This document shows positions 7,786-15,963 of a stretch of 64,000 bases of DNA, piece after piece. Position 1 is the stretch's first letter. Every line of letters starts with the position of its first letter. Source of the stretch: JACVRW01 sp963819115 (GTDB lineage Bacteria; Actinomycetota; Thermoleophilia; Solirubrobacterales; Thermoleophilaceae); contig CAWFUR010000011.1 of the NCBI GenBank assembly GCA_963819115.1, forward strand, positions 992,001 through 1,056,000, written 5' to 3'. Position numbers and translations under genes: made by a program. The notes beneath the pieces are model-generated. The model ran no database searches. It was given only the letters and a program-made list of their open reading frames with translations, and was not told the DNA's origin.

Positions 7786-9307
7786 GCGAGGACCCCTCAG
7801 CGACATAGGGAGGAGCGCAGCCCGATCGGTGATCGGGCGAGCACCGGACCACTCGATAGGGGTACCACCACTCCTTGGGGGCGATCTTGGTCTCGATGTG
7901 CACGTGCTTGGTGTCCTGGAACGCCTCGAGGCCCTCCTGGCCGAGCTCGCGCCCGAGGCCCGACTGCTTCATCCCGCCGAAGGGCCCGGCGTCGTTGTCG
8001 GTGAGCGGGTCGTTGATCCACACCGTTCCGGCCTTGATCTCGCGCAGGCAGCGCACCGTGGTCTCGAGGTCCCGTGTGTACACGTTCGCGCCCAGCCCGT
8101 AGGGCGTCCCGTTGGCCAGGGCGATTGCCTCGTCGAGCGAGTCCACGGGCACGATCGGCGCCACAGGGCCAAACGTTTCCTCACGAAGCAGGTCGGTCTC
8201 GGCCGGAGCGCCGGTAACCACGGCGGGGGCGTAGAAATGGCCGCGTTCCTGCCCGGCACGCCCGCCGCCCACGAGCAGCTCGGCCCCCGCAGCCACCGCG
8301 GACTCCACCTGGGCCTCGACCTTTGCCCGCTGCCCCGCCGACACCATCGGCCCGACATCGGTGGCGTCCACCATCGGATCGCCCACCCGCAGTCCCCGAG
8401 CCTCCGCCACGAACGCCTCCACGAACTCGTCGTAGACCTCGCGGGCCACGTAGAAGCGCTCGGCCGACGTGCACACCTGGCCCGCGTTCAGGTACGCCGC
8501 CCAGGCGCCGCCCCGGGCGGCCACGCCCACGTCGCCGGCCACGTCGGCGCACACGATGAACGGGTCCTTCCCGCCCATCTCGAGGTTCATCCGTGCCACG
8601 CGCTCGGCGCACAGCATGGCCACGCGCTTCCCGGTGGCCACCGACCCGGTGAAGGCGACGCCGGCCACGCGGGGGTCACGCACGATCGCCTCACCCACGC
8701 CACCCGCGCCCGCCACCACGTTGAAAGCCCCGGGCGGCAGGTGGTCGAAGCATGTGGCGAGCATCAGGGTCGACAGCGGCGTGAGCTCGGACGGCTTGGC
8801 CACCACCGAGTTCCCGGCGGCCAGCGCCGGCGCCAGCTTCCAGCCGAGCAGGAGCAGCGGGTAGTTCCAGGGCACGATGCATCCCCAAACGCCGATCGGC
8901 TCCTTCACCACCAGCGCGAGCTGGGTGGACTCGATCGACGGGATCACCCGCCCGGCGAAGTTGCGCCCCATCTCGGCGTAGTAGTCGAAGGCGGCCGCGG
9001 TCCAGCCCACCTCGTCGGAGTTCTCCACCAGCGGCTTGCCGCCCTCGAGTGTCATGACCCGGGCGAGCTCGTCCGTGTGCGCCCGCATCCGAGCCGCCAC
9101 CTCGTGAAGGAGGTCTGCCCGCTCCACGGCGGGAATCGAGGCCCACCGGGGCGCCGCCTCGGACGCCGCGACGATGGCGGCGTCCACGTCCTCCGGCGAG
9201 GCGGCGGGGACCTGGGCGAGGGTCTCCTCCGTCGCCGGGTTCTCCACGGCCAGGGCGGCGCCGTTACCCGCGGCCTGCTCGCCCCCGATCAGAAGTCGGG
9301 TCTCCAT
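7757..9307 (-). CDS. NAD(P)-dependent aldehyde dehydrogenase with repeat-encoded C-terminal tail
   Basis: A 516-residue ALDH oxidising an aldehyde to its acid with NAD(P)+. Motifs: WGCIVPWNYP (about 141), KPSELTPLST (171), FTGSVATGKRV (219), general base Glu243 in LEMGGKDPF, nucleophile Cys279 in NAGQVCTS, and ETFGPVAPIVP. The family's usual end is reached at KEWWYPYR (nt 7853), but the frame continues 31 residues through a copy of the 48-bp repeat (reading VVRCSPDHRSGCAPP) and then antisense to holA, stopping at 7757. ATG 9307 has TATAGT 8 nt upstream. Betaine-aldehyde-type enzymes are the closest in character; the substrate is unknown. Confidence 0.9.
   Translation of the reverse strand: METRLLIGGEQAAGNGAALAVENPATEETLAQVPAASPEDVDAAIVAASEAAPRWASIPAVERADLLHEVAARMRAHTDELARVMTLEGGKPLVENSDEVGWTAAAFDYYAEMGRNFAGRVIPSIESTQLALVVKEPIGVWGCIVPWNYPLLLLGWKLAPALAAGNSVVAKPSELTPLSTLMLATCFDHLPPGAFNVVAGAGGVGEAIVRDPRVAGVAFTGSVATGKRVAMLCAERVARMNLEMGGKDPFIVCADVAGDVGVAARGGAWAAYLNAGQVCTSAERFYVAREVYDEFVEAFVAEARGLRVGDPMVDATDVGPMVSAGQRAKVEAQVESAVAAGAELLVGGGRAGQERGHFYAPAVVTGAPAETDLLREETFGPVAPIVPVDSLDEAIALANGTPYGLGANVYTRDLETTVRCLREIKAGTVWINDPLTDNDAGPFGGMKQSGLGRELGQEGLEAFQDTKHVHIETKIAPKEWWYPYRVVRCSPDHRSGCAPPYVAEGSSLRRRATGPG
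7808..7850 (-). repeat. 48-bp-family palindromic repeat, single copy inside the ALDH 3' end
   Basis: Repeat in forward sense on the minus strand. The hairpin (7820-7838 on the plus strand, GCCCGATC-GGT-GATCGGGC) is a perfect 8-bp stem with 3-nt loop, flanked by AGGAGCGCA and GAGCACCGGACC. It lies between convergent holA and ALDH and is read in frame as the ALDH tail. Confidence 0.9.
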
Positions 9308-9315
9308 GGGCGGCG

Positions 9316-9321
9316 ACTATA
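9316..9321 (-). promoter_or_regulatory. -10 hexamer of the aldehyde dehydrogenase gene, leaderless type
   Basis: TATAGT on the minus strand, 8 nt before the ATG at 9307. One of the closest matches to the TATAAT consensus in the window. Confidence 0.55.
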
Positions 9322-9351
9322 GATGGGCGACCGCGCCCGCCCGAACGGCGG

Positions 9352-10839
9352 TCAGGGCGCGGTGGCGAGTGCCTTCTGGACGGTGTCCGGCTTGGTGAAG
9401 ATGTTCGACGGCTTGGCGTCGTAGACCTTGATGTTGTGCCGGTCGGCATACGCCTCGATCGCGGCCAGGTCGCTCTCGTGCGCCTGCTGGGAGTCGAGCA
9501 CGTCGCCACCACCCAGCTTGCAGGGCTGGGTCACGATCGCCGCCGGATCCGGGAGCTCGGGTGGCGTGAAATCCGGGTGCCACCAGTTGAACCCCTGCCC
9601 GATGTTGTTCGCCGTCTGATGGCGCTTCGTCAGGAACCCGAGCTGGAAGCGGTAGCTGATGAAGCTCAGGATGGACTCGTGCCCGTAGCGGTCGTGGTCC
9701 ACCCGCCAGCGCTCGTTGAAATGCCATCCGAACCTGCCCCGGTCCGCATGGTTGTTGCGCGACCACGGGGAGATGGCCACGGCCGGGATCCGGAAGCCCA
9801 TCTGGCCGAAGTCCTCGTCCTGGTTCGTGCTCGCGCGGTCATCCGGAACCCTGGGCGGCCGCACATGCTCGAAGAACCCGCCCCACTCGTCGTAGATCAG
9901 GAACAGCGCGCCGCGCCGGTAGTTCGGAGAGGTGGTGAACGAGTTCACCACGTCGGCCTGGAAGGCCTGGCCGAGGCGCACGTCGCCGAGCGGGTGCTCG
10001 TCCGCCGAAAGGCCGTCGCCACCGCTGCCGTCCTTGAACGGCGGGTCCACGATCGCGATGTTCGGGAGCTTGCCCGCCGCGGCGTCCGTGTAGTACTGCG
10101 AGATCGGGGCCAGCCACGTGCTGGAACGGGGACCCCAGAGGGCTCCGAAGGGAAGGTCGGAGTAGTAGTACTTCACGGTCAGTCCGTGGGCCAGCGCGCG
10201 GTCGAAGATCGTCTCCCACGTGTTGCCGCCCGGCTCGATCGCGTTGGTCTTGATGCCGCCCGACTGGGCCGACCACTTGTAGAAGCGGTTCGGCCAGGTG
10301 CCGGCCAGGAGCGAGCAAAAGTAGCGGTCGTAGAGCGTGTACTGGCGCGCCGCCTCATGGATGAAGCCGAGCTCGCCGCGCCGGTAGTAGGTGAGCGCGA
10401 ACTCGTCGTTGCCGCTGCCCGGAGCCAGGAAGCCCCCGTTGAGCTGAGCGCGCCCGGAGGTCCATCCGTGCCCCGGATCGGGGTGCCCGCAGCCCTTGAA
10501 CTCCACGCCACCGGTTCCGAGGGTGGCCGCTGGGCGCGTACGCACGAGTTGGCCGTTGGCGTCGGGGAAACGCTGGGTCTGGTCGCCGTCGGCCTGTCCG
10601 TGGAGCCAGCCGAAGTAATGGTCGAACGACCGGTTCTCCATCATCAGCAGGACGAAGTGGTCGATCGGGACGTTGCGGGGCCGCGGCATGCCCGAGAAGC
10701 GGTTGGCCGCCTTGGCGGCCTCGGCCACCAACATCTCCGTGGGAACGCCCACAGCGCCGGCGGCTCCGGCTGCCATGGCAGTGCGCTCGAGGAACTCGCG
10801 GCGTGAGACCCCCGGGGCGGAGGCGGGTTCAGATGGCAT
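9352..10839 (-). CDS. Tat-exported phosphoesterase (phospholipase C / acid phosphatase family)
   Basis: A 495-residue secreted phosphoesterase of the bacterial phospholipase C/AcpA superfamily, cleaving phosphodiesters or phosphomonoesters outside the membrane. A canonical twin-arginine signal, SRREFLERTAMAAGAAG (about 12-28), precedes the family motif IDHFVLLMMENRSFDHYFG (metal- and phosphate-binding), then DEHPLGDVRLGQAF, FLIYDEWGGFFEHV (second metal site) and RIPAVAISPWSRN. ATG 10839 has TAGGGT 6 nt upstream. Divergently placed behind it is the repeat cluster at 10.9 kb. Choline-phospholipase versus general phosphatase activity cannot be decided. Confidence 0.9.
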   Translation of the reverse strand: MPSEPASAPGVSRREFLERTAMAAGAAGAVGVPTEMLVAEAAKAANRFSGMPRPRNVPIDHFVLLMMENRSFDHYFGWLHGQADGDQTQRFPDANGQLVRTRPAATLGTGGVEFKGCGHPDPGHGWTSGRAQLNGGFLAPGSGNDEFALTYYRRGELGFIHEAARQYTLYDRYFCSLLAGTWPNRFYKWSAQSGGIKTNAIEPGGNTWETIFDRALAHGLTVKYYYSDLPFGALWGPRSSTWLAPISQYYTDAAAGKLPNIAIVDPPFKDGSGGDGLSADEHPLGDVRLGQAFQADVVNSFTTSPNYRRGALFLIYDEWGGFFEHVRPPRVPDDRASTNQDEDFGQMGFRIPAVAISPWSRNNHADRGRFGWHFNERWRVDHDRYGHESILSFISYRFQLGFLTKRHQTANNIGQGFNWWHPDFTPPELPDPAAIVTQPCKLGGGDVLDSQQAHESDLAAIEAYADRHNIKVYDAKPSNIFTKPDTVQKALATAP

Positions 10840-10845
10840 CGCGGG

Positions 10846-10851
10846 ACCCTA
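10846..10851 (-). promoter_or_regulatory. -10 hexamer of the phosphoesterase gene, leaderless type
   Basis: TAGGGT on the minus strand, 6 nt before the ATG at 10839. Confidence 0.5.
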
Positions 10852-10891
10852 ACCCGCCCTGCGGGCGAGAGATAGGGGGAACTTGTGAAGG

Positions 10892-11016
10892 CATGCTCCG
10901 GTGCTCGCCCGATCAGCGATCGGGCTGCGCTCCTCGCTGGCATGGTCCGGTGCTCGCCCGATCAATGGCATGCTCCGGTGCTCGCCCGATCACCGATCGG
11001 GCTGCGCTCCTCGCTG
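10892..11016 (+). repeat. Cluster of three 48-bp-family palindromic repeats (middle copy truncated)
   Basis: Unit 1 (10892-10940) has the loop changed from ACC to AGC but an intact GCCCGATC/GATCGGGC stem. Unit 2 (10941-10964) stops after the first stem arm (CCGGTGCTCGCCCGATCA). Unit 3 (10969-11016) is complete and matches the consensus. The cluster fills most of the 219-bp gap between the phosphoesterase start and the 3' end of rpsT (minus strand); I see no gene there. The truncation exactly at the hairpin apex looks like slippage or recombination at the palindrome. Confidence 0.9.
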
Positions 11017-11058
11017 AGCGTGCGGTGCTCCTTCGGTTCCTCTCTGAAGGAGAGTGCT

Positions 11059-11325
11059 CTACGAGGAGAGGCGGGCGCGAATGCGGGCGGCGCGGGCCTT
11101 GCGGCGCGCGCCTGCATTGCGGTGGAGGGCGCCCGACTTGACCGCCCGGTCGACCCGGGAGACCAGTCCGCGCATCTCCTCGTCGGCGCGTGCGGCGTCG
11201 CCGTCGTCGACGGCCGCCTCGAGGCGCCTGATCCAGGTCTTCACCTGGGAAGTGCGCTGGCGGTTCTCCACCCGCTCGCGCTCCGCCCGGTGGATCCGCT
11301 TTTCTTGTGATGCGATGTTGGCCAT
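11059..11325 (-). CDS. rpsT: 30S ribosomal protein S20
   Basis: An 88-residue basic, helical S20 that binds 16S rRNA early in small-subunit assembly. The N-terminus MANIASQEKRIHRAERERVENR and the C-terminal ALHRNAGARRKARAARI are characteristic. Length is standard. It is on the minus strand, divergent from murJ (61 bp apart), while comEC-holA and lepA, its usual companions, are on the plus strand. This implies local inversion or insertion. The repeat cluster follows its stop codon in inverted orientation. Confidence 0.95.
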   Translation of the reverse strand: MANIASQEKRIHRAERERVENRQRTSQVKTWIRRLEAAVDDGDAARADEEMRGLVSRVDRAVKSGALHRNAGARRKARAARIRARLSS

Positions 11326-11368
11326 AGACGTACGGACGCCGCGACCGTCCAGGGACGCGGCGGGCGCC

Positions 11369-11374
11369 TAGTGT
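11369..11374 (+). promoter_or_regulatory. Possible -10 hexamer of murJ
   Basis: TAGTGT, 12 nt before the murJ ATG. The spacing is longer than at other genes, so a short leader is possible. Confidence 0.35.
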
Positions 11375-11386
11375 AGCGCCCGTCCC

Positions 11387-13024
11387 ATGGCGACCGACGC
11401 CTCCGAGCGGCCGGGCCCCCCGGAGGCCTCCGACGCGCAAGAGCCGCGCGCCCGGGCCGGGAAGCTCGCCCGCAGCACAGCATTCTTCTCGTTCGCGACG
11501 GGCCTGTCCCGCGTGCTCGGACTCGTTCGCGAGGTGGTGGCGGCCAGCTACTTCGGCGTCAGCCCGGCGATGTCCGCGTTCACGATCGCCTTCCAGGTGC
11601 CCAATCTGATCCGGGCGCTGGTGGCCGATTCGGCGCTCCAGGGGGCGTTTGTGCCGGTGTTCACGGAGCTGCTGGAGAAGGGGGAGCGCAAGGAGGCATT
11701 CCGTGTGGCATCGAGCCTGTTCTTCCTGATCCTGCTGATCCTGGGGTCGCTCACCGCCCTTTTCTTCATCTTCGCGGGGCCGCTCATGAGCTTGGTGGCA
11801 CCCGGCTTCAACAACGACCCGGCGCTGCACACCCTGACCGTGAACCTCGCCCGGCTGATGTTCCCGATCGTCGTGCTCCTCGCCCTCTCCGGAGTCGTGG
11901 TCGGCATGCTCAACTCGTTCGACCACTTCGGCGCTCCGGCGTTCGCCCCGGTGGCGTGGAACCTCGTGATCATCGCCGCCCTCGCCGTGCTGGTGCCGGT
12001 GCTCCCGGACGACGATGAGATCTACGCGTACGCCATCGGGATCCTGATCGGGACGGTGGTCCAGTTCGCCCTGCCCCTGCCGTGGCTCAGAGGGCTCGGG
12101 GGGCACCTGACGTTCCGCCTCGACTGGCGGAACAAGCACGTGCGCAGGGTGCTGAAACTCATGCTGCCGGTGACGATCGCACTGGGCCTCATCAACCTCA
12201 GCCTGCTCATCAACTCGCTGTTCGGCACGCTCGTCTCGGACGAGGCGCCCGCCGCGATCGACAAGGCGTTCCGGATCTACCAGCTCCCCCAGGGCCTGTT
12301 CTCGATCTCAATCGCGACGATCCTGTTCCCCACGCTCGCCCGCCTCGCCGCCCGGGGCGCGCGCGACGACCTGCGCCGCACCATGGCCAACGGCGTGCGT
12401 CAGATCCTCCTGCTCCTGATCCCCAGCGCGGTGCTGATGGCCGTGCTGTCGATCCCCGTCACACGCCTTGTCTACCAGCGCGGAGCGTTCGGGAGCGACG
12501 CCACGCACCTCGTGTCCCAGGCCATGGTCTGGTGGTCCATCTCGCTTCCCTTCCAGGGCGTGAGCCTCCTCTTCTCGCGCACCTTCTTCAGCCTCCAGCG
12601 GACGTGGGCCGTCACAGCGCTGGCGGGCCTCAACCTGGCCGTGAACGCCGTGCTGGCCGCCCTCCTGTACCGGCCATTCGGGATCGGCGGCATCGTGCTC
12701 GGCACTGTGGCCGGGACGGTGGCGATGTGCGTGGCGCAGGGCCTGCTGCTGCGAGGCGAGCTTGGCGGGGTGGAGGGGCGCAGGACACTCGGCGCCGCCG
12801 GCCGGATGCTCCTGGCCGCCGTGCCCCTGGCCGGCGCCGCCTACGGGGTCTGGTACGGACTGGACGCGGAGCTCGGCCGGTCGTTCGTCGCCCAGGCCGT
12901 GGCCGTGCTGAGCGCGATATCGGCGGGGGTGGTGGCCTACGCAGCCGCCGTGTGGGTGCTGCGCGTGGACGAGGCGCGTCAGATCCGGCGGCTGCTGATG
13001 ACTCGTCGCTCGTCCTCGGGGTAG
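11387..13024 (+). CDS. murJ: Lipid II flippase MurJ/MviN
   Basis: A 545-residue membrane protein of the MOP exporter superfamily that flips lipid II to the outer face of the membrane for peptidoglycan synthesis. After a charged N-terminal stretch (about 1-25) the MviN core starts TAFFSFATGLSRVLGLVREV, followed by ALVADSALQGAFVPVFTELL and about 14 hydrophobic segments. The positively charged cavity positions characteristic of MurJ (FSRTFFSLQRTW region) are present. ATG 11387 is the first start in frame after the divergent promoter region. The following gene starts 9 bp after the stop. Confidence 0.93.
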   Translation: MATDASERPGPPEASDAQEPRARAGKLARSTAFFSFATGLSRVLGLVREVVAASYFGVSPAMSAFTIAFQVPNLIRALVADSALQGAFVPVFTELLEKGERKEAFRVASSLFFLILLILGSLTALFFIFAGPLMSLVAPGFNNDPALHTLTVNLARLMFPIVVLLALSGVVVGMLNSFDHFGAPAFAPVAWNLVIIAALAVLVPVLPDDDEIYAYAIGILIGTVVQFALPLPWLRGLGGHLTFRLDWRNKHVRRVLKLMLPVTIALGLINLSLLINSLFGTLVSDEAPAAIDKAFRIYQLPQGLFSISIATILFPTLARLAARGARDDLRRTMANGVRQILLLLIPSAVLMAVLSIPVTRLVYQRGAFGSDATHLVSQAMVWWSISLPFQGVSLLFSRTFFSLQRTWAVTALAGLNLAVNAVLAALLYRPFGIGGIVLGTVAGTVAMCVAQGLLLRGELGGVEGRRTLGAAGRMLLAAVPLAGAAYGVWYGLDAELGRSFVAQAVAVLSAISAGVVAYAAAVWVLRVDEARQIRRLLMTRRSSSG

Positions 13025-13033
13025 GACGTTGGC

Positions 13034-14098
13034 GTGGAGACGCTTTCCCGCACGCGGCTGACGGCGGCGCTGGCCGCGCGGCAGCTGCTGCTCGAACGCC
13101 GGCGCATGAAGCCCGCTGAGGCGATCCGCCGGCTCACCCCGCTCCAGGCGCAGCACCCGCCCGCGCCGTACATCACGCTCGCCTCCCGCCTGGATGGCTT
13201 CTCCCGTGAGGCGCTCGAGGCGGCGATCGGGGCCCGCGACGTGGTTAAGACGACGATCAACCGCCAGACGCTTCATCTGGTCGCGGGCGAGGACTACCCC
13301 GCGTACGCCCAGCTGGCGCGCCAGGCGCGGATGCGGGCCTGGCGCAAGCGCCATGCGGGCCTGGACGAGAAGCGCGTGGCCGCCGAGCTCGGGACGTGGC
13401 TGCGAGAGCCGCGAACCAACTCCGAGATCCGAGAGCGCGTGCGCCGCTACGAGGGCGCCCCCGAGGGGCCATGGGGGCCCGTGCTCTTCGCCCGCACGCT
13501 TCTGCCGCTGGTGCAGCTGCCTCCGGGTGGGTCGTGGAACGACCGTGGGCGTGCGAGCTTCGTGATCGATCCGCGCCCGCTCCCGGCTCCCGTCGACGCC
13601 GCCGCCCTGGTGCTGGAGCGCTATCTCGACGCGTTCGGACCGGCCAGCAGGCGCGACTTCGCCGCCTGGGCGGGCGTGGCCCAGAGCGACTTCACCGAGG
13701 CGATGGCGCGCCTGCCGCTGGTGGCGTATCGCGACGAGCGCGGCACCGAGCTGTTCGACCTTCCCGGCCGGTCGCTTCCGCCCGAGTCCACGCCGCTGCC
13801 GGCGCGGCTGCTCGGCCGCTGGGACCAGCCCCTGCTCGCCTACGCGGACCGGGAGCGGATCATGCCGCCCGAGGTGAAGTCGCTGAACCTGACGCTGAGC
13901 GGCGACCAGACCGTGACCGTTGACGGCCGCGTGGCCGCCAGCTGGCAGCTCGAGCGCGGCAGCCGCGCGGTGCGGGTGGTGCTGACCCCACACGTCGCGC
14001 TGCGCCGCTCGGCGCGTGGCGAGATCCGCGCCGAGGCGGAGCGCACCGCCCGTTTTTGCGAGCCGGACGCCCGCAAGGTCGAGGTCGTGGGCGTCTAG
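13034..14098 (+). CDS. Winged-helix DNA-binding domain protein (AlkZ/YcaQ-like, HTH_42)
   Basis: A 354-residue member of the winged-helix family that includes AlkZ/AlkX DNA glycosylases, which unhook interstrand crosslinks. Family signatures: LTPLQAQHPPAPYITLASRL near residue 35 (AlkZ catalytic motif position is Q-x-Q/D; here LQAQ), TTINRQTLHLVAGEDY and GRWDQPLLAYADRERIMP near 260. GTG 13034 lies 9 bp after murJ, with TAGGAC 6 nt before it. Glycosylase activity is inferred from the family and not all actinobacterial members have been tested. Strand and spacing suggest co-expression with murJ. Confidence 0.8.
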   Translation: METLSRTRLTAALAARQLLLERRRMKPAEAIRRLTPLQAQHPPAPYITLASRLDGFSREALEAAIGARDVVKTTINRQTLHLVAGEDYPAYAQLARQARMRAWRKRHAGLDEKRVAAELGTWLREPRTNSEIRERVRRYEGAPEGPWGPVLFARTLLPLVQLPPGGSWNDRGRASFVIDPRPLPAPVDAAALVLERYLDAFGPASRRDFAAWAGVAQSDFTEAMARLPLVAYRDERGTELFDLPGRSLPPESTPLPARLLGRWDQPLLAYADRERIMPPEVKSLNLTLSGDQTVTVDGRVAASWQLERGSRAVRVVLTPHVALRRSARGEIRAEAERTARFCEPDARKVEVVGV

Positions 14099-14114
14099 AC
14101 GGCGAAAGCGGCAC

Positions 14115-14120
14115 TACCCT
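14115..14120 (+). promoter_or_regulatory. Possible -10 hexamer of lepA
   Basis: TACCCT, 12 nt before the ATG at 14133. The same hexamer precedes rpsA and the FAD reductase. Confidence 0.4.
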
Positions 14121-14132
14121 CGAAGACCGTAA

Positions 14133-15947
14133 ATGAGTGCCCCTGCAGCGAATATCCGCAACTTCTCGATCATCGCCCACATCGATCACGGGAAGTCCAC
14201 GCTGGCCGACCGCATCCTCGAGGTCACCGGGGCAGTGCACCCGCGCGATCACCGGCCCCAGCTGCTCGACTCGATGGACCTCGAGCGCGAGCGCGGCATC
14301 ACCATCAAGGCCCAGGCGGTGCGGGTGGAGTACACCGCGGCCGACGGGAAGCTCTACCGCCTCCACCTGATCGACACGCCCGGCCACGTGGACTTCACCT
14401 ACGAGGTGTCGCGGTCGCTGGCGGCGTGCGACGGGGCGCTGCTCCTGGTGGACGCCTCCCAGGGGGTGGAGGCCCAGACCGTGGCCAACACCTACCTGGC
14501 CGTGGACGCCGGTCTGGAGCTGATCCCGGCGCTCAACAAGATCGACCTTCCCGGAGCCGAGCCGGAGCGGGTGGCGCGCGAGATCGGCGAGCTGCTGGGG
14601 GAGGACCCGGACTCGGTGATCCGCGTGTCCGCCAAGACGGGCGCGGCGGTGCCCGACCTGCTGGAGGCAATCGTCCAGCGCGTGCCCCCGCCCTCGGGCG
14701 ACGCCGGGGGAGCCCCGCGTGCGCTCATCTTCGACTCCGAGTTCGACCAGTACCGCGGCGTGGTGGCCTACGTCCGGGTGGTGGACGGCGAGCTCCGCAA
14801 GGGCGACGACGTGGTGGCGATGCAGACCGGCACCGAGGCCGCGGTGGACGAGCTTGGCTTCTTCGCACCGGGGATGACCCCGGTGGAGACGCTCCGCGCC
14901 GGCGAGGTCGGGTACCTGATCACCGGGATCAAGGACGTATCGCTCCTGCGGGTCGGAGACACCCTCACCTCGAAGGCCAGTCCGGCGTCCGACCCCCTGC
15001 CCGGATACCGGGAGGTCAAGCCGATGGTGTTCTGCGGCCTCTTCCCGGTGGACACGGACCGCTTCCCAGAGCTCCGCGACGCCCTGGAGAAGCTGGCGCT
15101 GAACGACGCCGCGCTGTCCTGGGAGCCCGAGACCAGCCAGGCGCTCGGCTTCGGCTTCCGCTGCGGCTTCCTCGGGCTCCTCCACATGGACATCGTGCGC
15201 CAGCGCCTCGAGCGCGAGTACGACCTCGAGCTTCTGGCCACCACACCCACCGTGGAGTACGAGGTGCGGCTCACTGACGGCACGGAGGTACTGGTGCACT
15301 CGCCCGCCGACATGCCGGAGCGCGAGAGCATCGAGGAGATCCTCGAGCCCGCCATCCGGGCCACGATCCTCTGTCCGCGCGAGCACGTGGGAGCCGTGAT
15401 GGAGCTCTGCCAGGAGCGCCGGGGCGTGCACGTGGACATGAGCTATCTCTCCGAGGAGCGCGTGCAGGTGCACTACGACCTGCCCCTGGCCGAGATCGTG
15501 CTCGACTTCTTCGATCAGCTGAAGTCCCGCACCCGGGGCTACGCGTCGCTCGACTACGAGCTGCTCGGGATGCGCCCCGCGGACCTGGTGAAGCTCGACA
15601 TCCTGCTCTCCGGTGACAAGGTGGACGCGCTCTCGATGATCGTGCACCGCGACAAGTCCTACGACGCCGGAAGGGTCCTCACCGAGCGGCTGCGCAAGCA
15701 GATTCCGCGCCAGCAGTTCGAGGTGGCGATCCAGGCGGCGGTGGGCTCCAAGATCATCGCTCGCGAATCCGTCAAGCCCATCCGCAAGGATGTGATCGCG
15801 AAGTGCTACGGAGGAGATATCTCGCGCAAGCGGAAGCTGCTCGAGAAACAGAAGGCGGGCAAGAAACGAATGAAGCAGGTCGGGCGCATCGAGGTACCGC
15901 AGGAGGCCTTCCTGGCCGTCCTCGAGCTGTCCGGAGACGGCAGCTGA
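14133..15947 (+). CDS. lepA: Elongation factor 4 (LepA)
   Basis: A 604-residue translational GTPase that back-translocates or remodels stalled ribosomes. G1 AHIDHGKSTLADR (about 14-26), G2/switch I in RERGITIKAQ, G3 DTPGHVDFTYE, G4 NKIDLP, then EF-G-like domains II, III and V and the LepA-specific C-terminal domain ending GGDISRKRKLLEKQKAGKKR. Full length for the family. Downstream an alpha/beta hydrolase begins 16 bp after the stop. rpsT, normally adjacent, is 2.8 kb upstream on the other strand. Confidence 0.97.
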   Translation: MSAPAANIRNFSIIAHIDHGKSTLADRILEVTGAVHPRDHRPQLLDSMDLERERGITIKAQAVRVEYTAADGKLYRLHLIDTPGHVDFTYEVSRSLAACDGALLLVDASQGVEAQTVANTYLAVDAGLELIPALNKIDLPGAEPERVAREIGELLGEDPDSVIRVSAKTGAAVPDLLEAIVQRVPPPSGDAGGAPRALIFDSEFDQYRGVVAYVRVVDGELRKGDDVVAMQTGTEAAVDELGFFAPGMTPVETLRAGEVGYLITGIKDVSLLRVGDTLTSKASPASDPLPGYREVKPMVFCGLFPVDTDRFPELRDALEKLALNDAALSWEPETSQALGFGFRCGFLGLLHMDIVRQRLEREYDLELLATTPTVEYEVRLTDGTEVLVHSPADMPERESIEEILEPAIRATILCPREHVGAVMELCQERRGVHVDMSYLSEERVQVHYDLPLAEIVLDFFDQLKSRTRGYASLDYELLGMRPADLVKLDILLSGDKVDALSMIVHRDKSYDAGRVLTERLRKQIPRQQFEVAIQAAVGSKIIARESVKPIRKDVIAKCYGGDISRKRKLLEKQKAGKKRMKQVGRIEVPQEAFLAVLELSGDGS

Positions 15948-15963
15948 CCCGCGGGGGGCCCGC

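Noticed and set aside
11020..11045. Fourth repeat unit next to the 10.9-kb cluster
   Set aside because: GCGGTGCTCCTTCGGTTCC shares only a short GGTGCTC with the consensus and has no hairpin core.
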